Shown here: positions 34,978 through 44,046 of the stretch, piece after piece
Layout of the letters: the number at the start of each line of letters is the position of its first letter
How positions within the stretch are numbered: position 1 is the stretch's first letter
Assembly (NCBI RefSeq): GCF_006402735.1
Contig: NZ_CP017174.1
Location: 2,235,001 to 2,299,000, forward strand
Direction of reading: 5' to 3'
DNA: 64,000 nucleotides
From: Myxococcus xanthus
Lineage (GTDB): Bacteria; Myxococcota; Myxococcia; Myxococcales; Myxococcaceae
Position numbers and translations under genes: made by a program
Notes under the pieces: model-generated
What the model was told of the DNA's origin: nothing
What the model saw: the letters and a program-made list of their open reading frames with translations, nothing else
The model's database searches: none

Positions 34978-36039
34978 ATGCCCCAGACTCTCTGTCCGAA
35001 CTGCGGCCACAGCCCCATTCCGCGCGGTGCCAGAGCGTGCCCCTCGTGCGGGGAGCCGTTCGACCATCTCCAGTCCCACAAGAAGGTTGGCCGGATGCGG
35101 TTGGACCGGCCCATGGTGGAGGCGGACGACGACGCCACGGTGTTCGGCGGGGACCTTGTCACCAGCGCGGTGTCCGCCCATCCGGGCCCTGCTGCGGGGG
35201 TGTTGCTGGCGAGCGCCGCGGCCTGGTTCGTCCGCGCCGCGGGCCTGTTGGGCTCGCTGGAGGACCCCACGTGGACGTACGGCCTGGTGTGCCTGGGCGC
35301 GGTGCTCGCGCTGGTGCTGGTGCTCAACCGCGGCCCCGCGAAGGGGATGGCGCAGGTGGGCGTGGTGGTGCAACTGCTGGCCACGGGCTGGTTGGCGCGC
35401 GAGGCACCGCTGGCCCCCGTCCACGTGGCCTACTTCATCCTCGGGGTGCTCGCGCTGGTCATGGTGGTGGGCGAGCCGGGGCCCATGCGGCGCTACCTGG
35501 GGTTGGGTTTGGGGCTGGGGGCGGCGGTCGCCTCCGCGGGGTTGCTGGCGCTCCCCATCGCGGGGACGTCGGGCGCGGGTGTGCGTCAGTCCCTGGTGGG
35601 CAGCGAGCTGGGGTATCGGCTGGAGCTGCCCGCGGGGTGGGGACAGCTGACGCGCGAGCAGCTCGCACCGCACCTGGTGCTGCCCGCGTCCACCCTGCAG
35701 GGCGGCGGCGTGGGCTTCGGCGACATGGCGCAGGGGCGTTATGGCCTGCTCTGGGTGGAGCGCGGCACGGGCAAGGCGGCGGCCGTGGGGTGCAAGGGGT
35801 TACTCCAGGCGCTGGGCGGCACGTTGGGTGAGGCGGTGTCACTTCCCGCGCCTCCGGCGTTGGGGAGCAAGGCCACCGTGCATCCGCTGCGCACGCCGGG
35901 TGGCGCGGGAGGCACGCTGGCGTGCGGGGTGCTGGCGGACGGGCGGCTCGTGGGGCTGGCGGTGGTGGCTGCCCAGGCGAGTGGCGGCGCGGACGAGGTG
36001 GCCTTCACGACGGTGGGCGCGGGACTCGCGTTGCAGTAA
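34978..36039 (+). CDS. zinc-ribbon membrane protein
   Basis: A 353-residue protein. The N-terminus has a zinc ribbon with two CxxC pairs (LCPNCGHSP, then ACPSCGEPF). Four to five hydrophobic segments follow between residues ~65 and 205 (AAGVLLASAAAWFVRAAGLL; YGLVCLGAVLALVLVL; VGVVVQLLATGWL; VHVAYFILGVLALVMVV; LGLGLGAAVASAGLLALPIAG). The remainder (ELGYRLELPAGWGQLTREQL...) is a soluble domain of unknown type. A frame to 34942 exists, but ATG 34978 begins just before the ribbon. The function is unknown. Palindromes and repeats lie directly upstream. Confidence 0.8.
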   Translation: MPQTLCPNCGHSPIPRGARACPSCGEPFDHLQSHKKVGRMRLDRPMVEADDDATVFGGDLVTSAVSAHPGPAAGVLLASAAAWFVRAAGLLGSLEDPTWTYGLVCLGAVLALVLVLNRGPAKGMAQVGVVVQLLATGWLAREAPLAPVHVAYFILGVLALVMVVGEPGPMRRYLGLGLGLGAAVASAGLLALPIAGTSGAGVRQSLVGSELGYRLELPAGWGQLTREQLAPHLVLPASTLQGGGVGFGDMAQGRYGLLWVERGTGKAAAVGCKGLLQALGGTLGEAVSLPAPPALGSKATVHPLRTPGGAGGTLACGVLADGRLVGLAVVAAQASGGADEVAFTTVGAGLALQ

Positions 36040-36052
36040 GGGGCTCATCGCC

Positions 36053-37015
36053 ATGAACGTCCAGGTCCTCTTTCACGACAGCTGCTTCGACGGCGCCGCG
36101 AGCGCGGCCGTGTTCTCCCGCTTCTACCGGGAGCGCATCCGTCCGGAGGCGGCCTTCCGGTACCTCGGTCTGAACCACAAGCCGGGCGCCGAGGGCATCG
36201 ATCCGGCCGTGTTCACCGGCGAGGAGAATGTCATCGTCGACTTCCGCTACAGCCAGGACGCGCGGCTTACCTGGTGGTTCGACCACCACGCCTCCGCCTT
36301 CCAGCAGCCGGGGGACGAGGCGCACTTCCGCGCGGACACCAGCGGGCGCAAGTTCCACGACGCGCACCGCAAGAGTTGCACGAAGTACCTGGCGGACGTG
36401 GCCCGGGAGCGCTTCGGCTGGGATGCGTCGCCTCTGGCGGACCTCATCCACTGGGCGGAAATCATCGATGGGGCCCAGTTCCCCTCGCCGCAGATGGCGG
36501 TGGCGCTGGAGGAGCCCGCGCTGCGCATCATGACGGTGCTGGAGGCCAACAAGGACCCGGGCCTCATCCCCGAGGTCATCCGCCGCATGCAGTCCGAGTC
36601 GCTGGCGGACATCGCCGCCTCGCCGCTCATCGCCACGCCGCTGGCGCCGCTGCTGGCGCGCCACCAGTCGAACATCGAGCTGGTGCGTGCCCGGGCGCGC
36701 TACGAGCGCGGCGTCGTCTTCTTCGACCTGGTGGACGAGGGCGTGGACAGCCTCAACAAGTTCATCGCCTATGCCCTCTACCCGGACGCGCGCTACACGC
36801 TGTGGGTGGGGAAGGGCGCCTCGCGGGCCAAGGTGTCCATCGGCTCCAACCCGTGGAAGCCGGAGCTGCGGCGGCACGATTTGTCCGCCATCGCGGGGCG
36901 CTACGGCGGCGGCGGACACCCGGTGGTGGCCGCGGTGAGCTTCAAGGCGGACCAGGCCGACAAGGCGCGCGCCGCCTACGCGGAGATTCTCGGGGAGCTG
37001 TCCTCCGACGCGTGA
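36053..37015 (+). CDS. DHH family phosphoesterase
   Basis: A 320-residue DHH-DHHA1 phosphoesterase. The metal-binding elements are HDSCFDGAASAAVFSRF, IVDFRYS, and FDHHASAFQ. The DHHA1 part ends in GGGGHPVVAAVSF. Substrates in this superfamily include pyrophosphate, polyphosphate, nanoRNA and cyclic di-nucleotides; this one lacks CBS or GGDEF domains, so the choice is open. It starts 14 bp after the zinc-ribbon gene and is probably cotranscribed. Confidence 0.88.
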   Translation: MNVQVLFHDSCFDGAASAAVFSRFYRERIRPEAAFRYLGLNHKPGAEGIDPAVFTGEENVIVDFRYSQDARLTWWFDHHASAFQQPGDEAHFRADTSGRKFHDAHRKSCTKYLADVARERFGWDASPLADLIHWAEIIDGAQFPSPQMAVALEEPALRIMTVLEANKDPGLIPEVIRRMQSESLADIAASPLIATPLAPLLARHQSNIELVRARARYERGVVFFDLVDEGVDSLNKFIAYALYPDARYTLWVGKGASRAKVSIGSNPWKPELRRHDLSAIAGRYGGGGHPVVAAVSFKADQADKARAAYAEILGELSSDA

Positions 37016-37036
37016 CGGCGCGGGCGTCAGCGGCGC

Positions 37037-37609
37037 TCAGAAGAACCGGAAGCCCGCCTCCCGCAGCAGTCGCACCACCGTCACCATGGGCAGGCCCTGC
37101 ACGTTGGAGCGGTCGCCGTCGAGCCGCTCCAATAGGGCCTGTCCGGCGTCCTCCACGCGGTAGCTGCCGCAGCAGCCCTCCCATTCGTTCAGGTCGAGGT
37201 ATCGCTCCAGCTCCTCCTCCTTCACCGGGTAGAAGGTCAGCCGGGCCGTCTCCACTGCTTCGAGCACCTTGCCTCCGGGGCCCACCAGGCACACCCCGGT
37301 GTGGATGGCGTGGGTGTTGCCCACCAGCTTGCGCAGTTGCTCGCGCGCCGCGTTCCGGTCCACGGGCTTGGAGAGGACTTCGCCCGCCACCTCGACGAGC
37401 TGGTCCGCGCCCAGCACCCAGGCCTCCGGGTGCCGCTGATGCACCGCGCGGGCCTTGCGTGACGCGAGCTCCCGCACGGCCTCCGTCACCGACAGGTGTG
37501 GGGCTACGACCTCGTCCACGCCGGGGGCCTCGGCGCGGTAGGGCAGCCTCAGTCCATCCATCAGGGCCCGCCGGGCGCTCGACGTGGAGGCCAGAATCAA
37601 TTCGCTCAT
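37037..37609 (-). CDS. maf: Maf-like nucleotide pyrophosphatase
   Basis: A 190-residue Maf protein, an NTP pyrophosphatase that removes modified or non-canonical nucleotides. It begins with the signature [14 protein letters not shown], has VDEVV, a conserved Asp in [18 protein letters not shown] and the [24 protein letters not shown] motif near the end. It converges on the DHH gene across 21 bp. Confidence 0.92.
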   Translation of the reverse strand: MSELILASTSSARRALMDGLRLPYRAEAPGVDEVVAPHLSVTEAVRELASRKARAVHQRHPEAWVLGADQLVEVAGEVLSKPVDRNAAREQLRKLVGNTHAIHTGVCLVGPGGKVLEAVETARLTFYPVKEEELERYLDLNEWEGCCGSYRVEDAGQALLERLDGDRSNVQGLPMVTVVRLLREAGFRFF

Positions 37610-37721
37610 GGGATGGGCAACCTAGTGCAGTGCGGGGCGGGTGGGTGTCCGGTCGCGTCAGCAAGCGGGCGTGCACGTCTCGGCTTCCCGGCCACGGGGT
37701 GATGCCGTACCCTGGCGGCCC

Positions 37722-38954
37722 ATGTCGCGGCGCGGTCTGCTCGCCTTCTGTCTCCTCATCGCTGCCTGCAAGCGCGGCCCTCCGGCCTCTGAAGCGCCGG
37801 ACGCGTCCTGTCCGGCCGTGCCCGCCCTCAGCGCGCCTGGCGCCGGGGCGCCCACCGCCAGCGTGCGTCCCGCACCGCCCCTGGAGGACGCCACTCACCG
37901 GATGCAGCCGCTGGCCGTGTGCCGCTCGGACGGCGCCGCCCCGTTGGATGCGTCGCGCCGCTACTTCGAGGAAGGCCGCTTCGAGGAATCACTGTCCTGC
38001 GCCGCCCAGGCCGCCGCGCTGGAGCCGGACCTGGCCGCCGCCCACGCGGAGCGCGGCGTGGCGCTGGCCGCCCTGGGCCGCGAGACAGAGGCGCAGCTCG
38101 CCTACGCGCGGGCGCTCGCCATCGACCCGGGGGACCCGTCCGCGCTTCTGGGCTCGGCGCACCTGTACGCCGTGCAGCTGCCCTCCACCCGGGAGCGGGA
38201 CGAGCTGGGCGCCCTCTACGCCGAGCGCGGCCTGTCCCAGCCCAACACGCCCCCGGAGCTGATCCCGCATCTCGCGCTGGTGGCCGCCATGGCCTTCAAC
38301 GATTTGGGGCAGGCGGAGTCCTCGCTGGCGCACTCGGCCATCGTCCTCGCGCGCAACCCCGGCAGCCGCGAGGCCCTCTACGAGCGCGCCCTGGCCCTCT
38401 TCGAGCTGTGCCGCTTCCGCGAGGCCCGCACCGCCTTCACCAGCCTCGTGGACGACCCGGAGCGGGCCGCGCACGCCCATCACCACCTGGGGCTCCTGCT
38501 GGAGCGCGAGGGCAAGTGGAAGCAGGCGCAGGGCCACTTCGACAAGGCGCGCACGCTGGCGCCGGACGACTTCCCCGAGCCTCCGCTGCCCGCGGAGGAG
38601 GACTTCCGCGCCGAGGTGGTGAGGGCCGTCGCCGAGCTGCCCAAGGACATGCGCGGGGACTTGGACGGCGTGCCCGTCACGGCGGAGGAACTGCCCGCGG
38701 ACGCGGACCTGCTGGCCAACCAGCCGCCGCTGTCGCCCACGATTCTCGGGCTCTTCCGGGGCCCTCCGCTGGCTGAGCCCTGTGATGGCTCCGAGGTACC
38801 GTGCCGCTCCGTGGTGCTCTACCGCCGCAACCTGGCGCGCGCCGTCCGGACGCCTGAGGAACTTCGCGAGCAGATCCGCGTGACGTTGCTGCACGAAATC
38901 GGGCACCTTCGCGGCGAGGACGACGAAGAACTGGCCGCTCGCGGCCTGGAGTGA
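37722..38954 (+). CDS. lipoprotein with TPR repeats fused to a zincin-like metallopeptidase
   Basis: A 410-residue protein with a lipoprotein signal (FCLLIAAC; lipid Cys16). Residues ~65-300 are TPR-like helical repeats. The C-terminal ~50 residues carry an HEIGH zinc motif (H391, E392, H395) in IRVTLLHEIGHLRGEDDEELAARGL. That matches the small zincin_1-type metallopeptidase family (PF06262), usually a free-standing ~120-residue protein. Here it is fused to a TPR region and a lipid anchor. The start of the methyltransferase overlaps or abuts the stop. Unknown substrate. Confidence 0.8.
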   Translation: MSRRGLLAFCLLIAACKRGPPASEAPDASCPAVPALSAPGAGAPTASVRPAPPLEDATHRMQPLAVCRSDGAAPLDASRRYFEEGRFEESLSCAAQAAALEPDLAAAHAERGVALAALGRETEAQLAYARALAIDPGDPSALLGSAHLYAVQLPSTRERDELGALYAERGLSQPNTPPELIPHLALVAAMAFNDLGQAESSLAHSAIVLARNPGSREALYERALALFELCRFREARTAFTSLVDDPERAAHAHHHLGLLLEREGKWKQAQGHFDKARTLAPDDFPEPPLPAEEDFRAEVVRAVAELPKDMRGDLDGVPVTAEELPADADLLANQPPLSPTILGLFRGPPLAEPCDGSEVPCRSVVLYRRNLARAVRTPEELREQIRVTLLHEIGHLRGEDDEELAARGLE

Positions 38955-38959
38955 GCCTG

Positions 38960-40147
38960 ATGCCCCCCCATGCAGCCCTGCCCGTCGCGCGCGTCACCCC
39001 CAAGGGGGCGCGCTCGCTGCGGCACTTCAATCCCTGGGTGTACCGCACCGAAATCGCCGCCCCGCCCGACGTGAAGGGCGCCGGCGCCGTGGTGCTGGTG
39101 GTGGACTCCCAGGGCAATCCCATTGGCCAGGCGCTCTACGCTCGCCGCTCGCCCCTGGCGCTGCGCCTGCTGACGCGCAAGGGGCCCGCCGAGGAGCCGG
39201 TGGACGACGCCTTCTTCCGCCGCCGTCTGGAGGCCGCCCTGGCGCGCCGGGCATTCCTGTCCGGCCGTGACGGGCTGCGGCTGGTGCACGGCGAGGCGGA
39301 CCAGCTCCCGGGCCTCTTCGTGGACCGCTACGGAAAGGGCCTCACGCTCCAGACGCTCTCCGAGGGCATGGACGCGCGCAAGGAGACGCTGGCGAAGATG
39401 CTGGTGGAGCTCACCGGCGCCACCCACGTCATGTGCCGGGACGACGCCTCCGGCCGTGACTTCGAGGGCCTGCCCCGCGAGGCGCGCCTGCTGCACGGCG
39501 AGGGCGCCGCGCGCTTCGCCTACCACGAGGGGGAGAACCGCTTCGAGGTCGACCTCCAGGGCGACATGAAGACGGGCGCCTTCCTGGACCAGGTGGACAA
39601 CCACCTGCGGGCCGGGGAGCTGGCGCGCGGCGACGCGCTGGACCTCTTCAGCTACCACGGCGGCTTCGCGCTCTCGCTTTCACGCACCTGCACGTCCGTG
39701 CTGGCGGTGGAGCAGGACGAGAAGGCCGCCGCGCGCGCCAAGGCCAACGCCGAGGCCAACGGCCGCGCCAACGTCACCGTGGAGAACGCCAACGCCTTCG
39801 ACGTGCTGCGCCGCTTCGACACCAGCGGGCGCCGCTTCGACACCGTGGTGTTGGATCCGCCCGGACTGGCCAAGCGCCGTGAGGGCCTGGCCACCGCGCT
39901 GCGCGCCTACCACGAGCTGAACCTGCGCGCCTTCCGCTGCCTCAAGCCGGACGGGCTGCTCGTCACCTGCTCCTGCTCCGGCAAGCTGGACCGCGCCGCC
40001 TTCGAGGAGATGGTGCTGGCGGCCGCCGCGGATGCGAAGCGGCCAGTGCAGATTCTGGAGCGGCGGGGCGCGGGGCTGGACCACCCGGTGCTGGCCGGGC
40101 TGCCGGAGACGGAGTACCTGAAGGCCCTCTACGTGCGCGCCCTCTAG
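38960..40147 (+). CDS. RlmI-like 23S rRNA (cytosine-C5) methyltransferase
   Basis: A 395-residue SAM-dependent methyltransferase. The N-terminal PUA-like region reads ARVTPKGARSLRHFNPWVYRTEI. The RNA-binding middle has GLFVDRYG. The catalytic domain starts DMKTGAFLDQVDNHL and has DALDLFSYHGGFALSLS (SAM motif I) and VVLDPPGLAKRR (motif IV), with Cys in VTCSCSGKLD, the catalytic-type Cys. Resembles RlmI/RlmK (C1962). A GTG at 38951 also overlaps the upstream stop; ATG 38960 with GGAG eight bases before it is preferred. Confidence 0.88.
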   Translation: MPPHAALPVARVTPKGARSLRHFNPWVYRTEIAAPPDVKGAGAVVLVVDSQGNPIGQALYARRSPLALRLLTRKGPAEEPVDDAFFRRRLEAALARRAFLSGRDGLRLVHGEADQLPGLFVDRYGKGLTLQTLSEGMDARKETLAKMLVELTGATHVMCRDDASGRDFEGLPREARLLHGEGAARFAYHEGENRFEVDLQGDMKTGAFLDQVDNHLRAGELARGDALDLFSYHGGFALSLSRTCTSVLAVEQDEKAAARAKANAEANGRANVTVENANAFDVLRRFDTSGRRFDTVVLDPPGLAKRREGLATALRAYHELNLRAFRCLKPDGLLVTCSCSGKLDRAAFEEMVLAAAADAKRPVQILERRGAGLDHPVLAGLPETEYLKALYVRAL

Positions 40148-40171
40148 CGAGCGAAGGGGAGGGGCTGGGGC

Positions 40172-40678
40172 CTATGGAATCCCCAGCTCCTTGCGCAGCC
40201 GGCCCACGACCTTGAAGTACTCCGTCCGTGGGAAGGGCACGTTGAGGATGTGGAAGTCCTTCTTCGCCAGGCCCACGCAGCCGAAGCAGTAGTTGCAGTC
40301 CTGCAGGTTGCGGCACAGCACCAGGTACGCGCTGGTGGAGCAATTTTCGCTCTGGACGCAGTACGCGCAGGCGTTGCAGCTCTTGCAGTCCACGCAGTGC
40401 GAGCAGTTGTTGCACAGCTCGCACCGGGTGCAGTGCGTGCACGTGAAGCAGCTGTCGCAGTCCTTGCAGAACATGCAGTTGGCGCAGCGCTGACAGCCCT
40501 CGCACGCGTAGGAGCCGGGGTTGCCCGGGTCGGACGCGAAGCTCTTGGCCAGCTTCTGGAACTGATCCAGGAACTCCCGCTTGCCCAGGGTGGACACCAG
40601 CTCCCGCGCCGCCTTCTCCTGCGCGACCAGGTCCGCCTTATCGGGCCGCGTTCCTTTGTCCTTCACCACCTGGGACAC
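40172..40678 (-). CDS. Cys-rich protein with cysteine at every third residue
   Basis: A 168-residue protein with 22 cysteines. Residues 59-107 contain 17 Cys in perfect period 3 (59, 62, 65 ... 107), each separated by two non-Cys residues, then Cys 113, 122, 128, 131 and 134. The N-terminal 50 residues are a charged helical stretch, and a conserved-looking C-terminus follows (FHILNVPFPRTEYFKVVGRLRKELG). No signal peptide is seen, so it should be cytoplasmic. Homologues I have seen in databases carry misleading names (caib/baif). A GTG start at 40678 is used; GTG codons at 40669 or 40666 fit the AAGGAG spacing better. The gene is 7 bp downstream of a lipoprotein gene. Confidence 0.85.
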   Translation of the reverse strand: MSQVVKDKGTRPDKADLVAQEKAARELVSTLGKREFLDQFQKLAKSFASDPGNPGSYACEGCQRCANCMFCKDCDSCFTCTHCTRCELCNNCSHCVDCKSCNACAYCVQSENCSTSAYLVLCRNLQDCNYCFGCVGLAKKDFHILNVPFPRTEYFKVVGRLRKELGIP

Positions 40679-40685
40679 TCCTTCA

Positions 40686-41261
40686 TCAGTTCGGACCGGG
40701 CCTCAGGCGAGCCAGTCCCGCAAGGTCGATGCCGCGCGCCACCCGGCGCACCTCCACCGTACCCGGAAATCCCCGGCTGGTGACGGCAACCACGTAGCGC
40801 CCCCCCACAAGGAGGTTCGCTTCGGCCACGGACTCCTCCGCGTCGTACCGCACGAAGCCCACGGCGTCGTCCAGGTGGATGGGGGCGGACGGGTCACTGG
40901 CCGCCTTGCCCCGGGAGCGGTCGGCGGCCTCCTGGATGGCCTTGCCAATGCGCTCGCCCATGGTGGTGTCCACGATGCGCACCTTCACCTCACGTCCCTC
41001 ACCTCGGGTGTAGAGCCGCTCGGCCTCGGAGACGGACACCTCGCCGTACTTCCCGGTGGAGCCCTGGGTGTGCGCCACCGTGAAGCCGTCCAGCCGTTCT
41101 GGAAGGAAGGGCGCCAGTTGCTTGAAGTACACGCAGGGCGCGTTCTCCGCCGACACCTCGGGTGTCACCTCCGGGGACGAGCCGGACTCGCCGAGGCAGC
41201 CCGTGCCCAGGACGAATGCGAGAACAGCGCCAGAGCGCCTGGGGAAAAAAGAGTCGCGCAC
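40686..41261 (-). CDS. lipoprotein upstream of the Cys-rich gene
   Basis: A 191-residue lipoprotein. The signal reads GAVLAFVLGTGC (lipid Cys22 from the GTG at 41261), and the mature part is alpha-beta without an evident enzyme motif (LAPFLPERLDGFTVAHTQGSTGKYGEVSVSEAE; VGFVRYDAEESVAEANLLVGGRYVVAVTSRG). The GTG start has no strong ribosome site. It is divergent from the UvrD-type helicase (gap 34 bp) and lies 7 bp upstream of the Cys-rich gene, with which it probably forms an operon. Function unknown. Confidence 0.75.
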   Translation of the reverse strand: MRDSFFPRRSGAVLAFVLGTGCLGESGSSPEVTPEVSAENAPCVYFKQLAPFLPERLDGFTVAHTQGSTGKYGEVSVSEAERLYTRGEGREVKVRIVDTTMGERIGKAIQEAADRSRGKAASDPSAPIHLDDAVGFVRYDAEESVAEANLLVGGRYVVAVTSRGFPGTVEVRRVARGIDLAGLARLRPGPN

Positions 41262-41295
41262 GAACGAATCAAAGGGTATCCCCGCCCCGCGCGCA

Positions 41296-43371
41296 ATGGA
41301 CCTCTCGAAGCTCAATCCTCCGCAGCGCGAGGCCGTGGTCACCATCGAGGGACCGCTGCTCGTGCTGGCAGGCGCTGGCAGCGGCAAGACTCGCGTCATC
41401 ACCCACCGCATCGTCCACCTGCTCAACGAGCGGCCGGGCCTCATCATGGCCCGCAACATCCTGGCGGTGACCTTCACCAACAAGGCCGCCACGGAGATGA
41501 AGGAGCGCCTGGTCCACATGGCGGGACCTCGGGCGCAGGGCGTGCTGGTGTGCACCTTCCACGCCTTTGGCGCGGAGATGCTCCGCGAGGACATCCACCG
41601 GCTGGGTTGGCCCAAGAAGTTCGCCATCGCCGACATGGGCGACCAGCTGGCCAACATCCGGCGCGCCATGCGCGAGCACAAAATCGACGACCGCTCGTTC
41701 GACGCGCGCAAGGTGCTCAACCTCATCTCCAAGGCGAAGAACTCCGGCAAGGCGCCGGAGCCCAAGCCGGAGGGGATTGGGGATGATTACGACCTCATCA
41801 CCCACATGGTGTACCCGGACTATCAGCTGTCGCTGAAGGCGCAGGGGTCGGTGGACTTCGACGACCTGCTGCTGCTGCCCGCGCGCCTGTTGCGCGAGCA
41901 TCCGGACCTCTACGAGAAGTACACCAAGCGCTTCCGCTACCTGCTGGTGGACGAGTTCCAGGACACCAACACCGCGCAGCTGGAGCTTCTGAAGCTGCTG
42001 GCGGGCCGCTCCCGCAACGTGTGCGCGGTGGGTGACGACGACCAGTGCATCTATTCGTGGCGCGGCGCGGAGGTGCGCAACATCCTCGACTTCGACCGCC
42101 TCTTCCCGGGAGGGAAGGAGGTCCGGTTGGAGCAGAACTACCGCTCCGTCCAGACGGTCCTGGACGCGGCCAACGCCGTCATCGCCAAGAACCCCGAGCG
42201 CAAGGCCAAGCAGATGTGGACCGACCGCACCGGGGGCACGAAGGTGAAGGTGGTGACGTGTCCCAATGACGAAGAGGAGGCCCGCTTCGTCGCGCACGAA
42301 ATCCAGAAGCACATGGCCCTGGGCATCTCCGCGGACGACATCGCCGTGCTCTACCGGACCAACGGCCAGTCCCGCCCCATCGAGGAGACGCTGCGGGAGA
42401 AGAACATCGGCTACGAGGTGGTGGGCGGCAGCGAGTTCTTCGATCGGCGCGAGGTGAAGGACGTCATCGCGTACTTCAAGGTCATCGTGAACAAGCTGGA
42501 CGAAATCTCGCTCCTGCGCATCGTCAACGTGCCCTCGCGCGGCATTGGCGACGTGACGATGGAGCGCCTGAACGTCCACGCGCGGGGCGAGGGCGTCACG
42601 CTGTGGACGGTGATGAAGAAGGCCGCCGACTACGAGGACCTGCCGCCGGGGGCCGGGGCCCGGGTGATGGACTTCGTGGACTTGGTGGAGCGCTACCGCG
42701 CCGCGTACGAGCACGGCCAGCTGGCCAACGTGACGCGCAAGCTGCTGGAGGAGATTGGCTTCCGCGAGGCCACCCGCGCCCACGCGACCAGCGCCACCGC
42801 CGCGGACAAGAAGCTGAAGGGCGTGGACGGCGTCCTCAACTCGCTGGAGAACTTCGAGAAGCGCGAGGGCCCCAAGGCCAGCCTGCCGACGTACCTCAAC
42901 CGCCTGAGCCTGGACACCCGGCAGGAGGAGGAGGAGGTGCCGGGCGCCAACCGCCGCGTCACCCTGATGACGGTGCACGCCTCCAAGGGCCTGGAGTACC
43001 GGCTCGTCTTCTTCATCGGCATGGAGGAGGACCTGATGCCCCACGGAGGCATGCAGGGCGAGGCGCAGAACCTCGAGGAGGAGCGGCGCCTCTGCTACGT
43101 GGGCATCACCCGCGCCAAGGAGGTCCTCTACCTCACCCGCGCGGCCACCCGCGTGAAGCGCGGCAAGGAGGTGCCCCGCACGCCCTCGCGCTTCCTGGAG
43201 GACCTGCCTCCGGAGGTGATTGAGATAGTGGAGTTAGACGCGCCGCGTCAGGGGCCTCCGACCACGGAGGAGAAGAACTTCTTCGCCAACTTGAAGGAGC
43301 GCTTCAAGAAACCCGGGATTCCGGGAGCGCCTCCGGGTGGCACCGGGACGTCTGGGGGAGCAGCCAGGTAG
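41296..43371 (+). CDS. UvrD/Rep family ATP-dependent DNA helicase
   Basis: A 691-residue superfamily 1 3'-5' helicase. It has Walker A LAGAGSGKTRV (~25-33), motif Ia (AVTFTNKAATEM), DEFQDTN (motif II, Walker B), GDDDQCIYSWRGA (motif III), and the arginine motifs VEQNYRS and TVHASKGLEY. The length and GDDDQ motif resemble Rep more than UvrD. A long frame begins upstream at 41056, but ATG 41296 begins the conserved DLSKLNPPQREAV start. Roles are replication restart or repair. Divergent from the lipoprotein gene. Confidence 0.93.
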   Translation: MDLSKLNPPQREAVVTIEGPLLVLAGAGSGKTRVITHRIVHLLNERPGLIMARNILAVTFTNKAATEMKERLVHMAGPRAQGVLVCTFHAFGAEMLREDIHRLGWPKKFAIADMGDQLANIRRAMREHKIDDRSFDARKVLNLISKAKNSGKAPEPKPEGIGDDYDLITHMVYPDYQLSLKAQGSVDFDDLLLLPARLLREHPDLYEKYTKRFRYLLVDEFQDTNTAQLELLKLLAGRSRNVCAVGDDDQCIYSWRGAEVRNILDFDRLFPGGKEVRLEQNYRSVQTVLDAANAVIAKNPERKAKQMWTDRTGGTKVKVVTCPNDEEEARFVAHEIQKHMALGISADDIAVLYRTNGQSRPIEETLREKNIGYEVVGGSEFFDRREVKDVIAYFKVIVNKLDEISLLRIVNVPSRGIGDVTMERLNVHARGEGVTLWTVMKKAADYEDLPPGAGARVMDFVDLVERYRAAYEHGQLANVTRKLLEEIGFREATRAHATSATAADKKLKGVDGVLNSLENFEKREGPKASLPTYLNRLSLDTRQEEEEVPGANRRVTLMTVHASKGLEYRLVFFIGMEEDLMPHGGMQGEAQNLEEERRLCYVGITRAKEVLYLTRAATRVKRGKEVPRTPSRFLEDLPPEVIEIVELDAPRQGPPTTEEKNFFANLKERFKKPGIPGAPPGGTGTSGGAAR

Positions 43372-43442
43372 GTGCCCGCCTCCTGAAGGGGGCGTTGGGG
43401 CGGGGGTGATCGGGGAATCCGGGCGTCTGGTGCGGTGTGACC

Positions 43443-43471
43443 TTGACTTGATCCGCCACACCCACTAGGAC
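43443..43471 (+). promoter_or_regulatory. sigma70-like promoter of rplM-rpsI
   Basis: TTGACT (43443-43448), a 17-bp spacer, and TAGGAC (43466-43471), in the 214-bp gap upstream of rplM. The -35 is close to consensus and the -10 moderate. I see no other element in the gap. Confidence 0.5.
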
Positions 43472-43585
43472 GGTCGGCCTTTCCGGGCCTCCGTGAAGTT
43501 TTCACGGTCGACCCGCGGTTGATTAAGCACGAGCAGCGGTCCCTGGAATGCACACGGCGGCCGCGAGAAGTCTGGAGTGCACGAA

Positions 43586-44032
43586 ATGTCGCAGAAGACC
43601 TACAGCGCGAAGGCTGGGGACATCAAGCGCCAGTGGCACGTCATCGACGTGTCCGACAAGGTGCTGGGCCGCGCGGCGAGCCAGATTGCCACCCTGCTGA
43701 AGGGCAAGCACAAGGCCATCTACACGCCGTCCATTGACACGGGCGACCACGTGGTCGTCATCAACGCCGAAAAGGTGAAGGTGACGGGTACGAAGGAGCA
43801 GAACAAGATGTACTACCGGCACCCGCACGCGGGTTTCCCGGGCGCCCTGAAGGTCACCAACCTGGAGAAGCTCCGCCAGCGTCACCCCGAGGACATCATC
43901 ATCAACGCCGTGCGGCGCATGCTTCCGCGCAACGCGCTGGGCCGCCAGATGATGACGAAGCTGAAGGTCTACGCAGGTGACACGCACCCGCACGCGGCCC
44001 AGAAGCCTGCCGCGTTCGAGGTCGAGGCGTAA
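43586..44032 (+). CDS. rplM: 50S ribosomal protein L13
   Basis: A 148-residue L13 ([74 protein letters not shown]). GTG 43577 is in frame, but ATG 43586 begins the usual SQKTYSAK start. It is followed 14 bp later by rpsI, the standard pair. Confidence 0.97.
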   Translation: MSQKTYSAKAGDIKRQWHVIDVSDKVLGRAASQIATLLKGKHKAIYTPSIDTGDHVVVINAEKVKVTGTKEQNKMYYRHPHAGFPGALKVTNLEKLRQRHPEDIIINAVRRMLPRNALGRQMMTKLKVYAGDTHPHAAQKPAAFEVEA

Positions 44033-44046
44033 GGGAGATAACGTCC

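Noticed and set aside
34770-35384. Minus-strand frame covering the repeat region
   Set aside because: Ser/Thr/Pro-rich translation without domain, and it overlaps the zinc-ribbon gene on the other strand.
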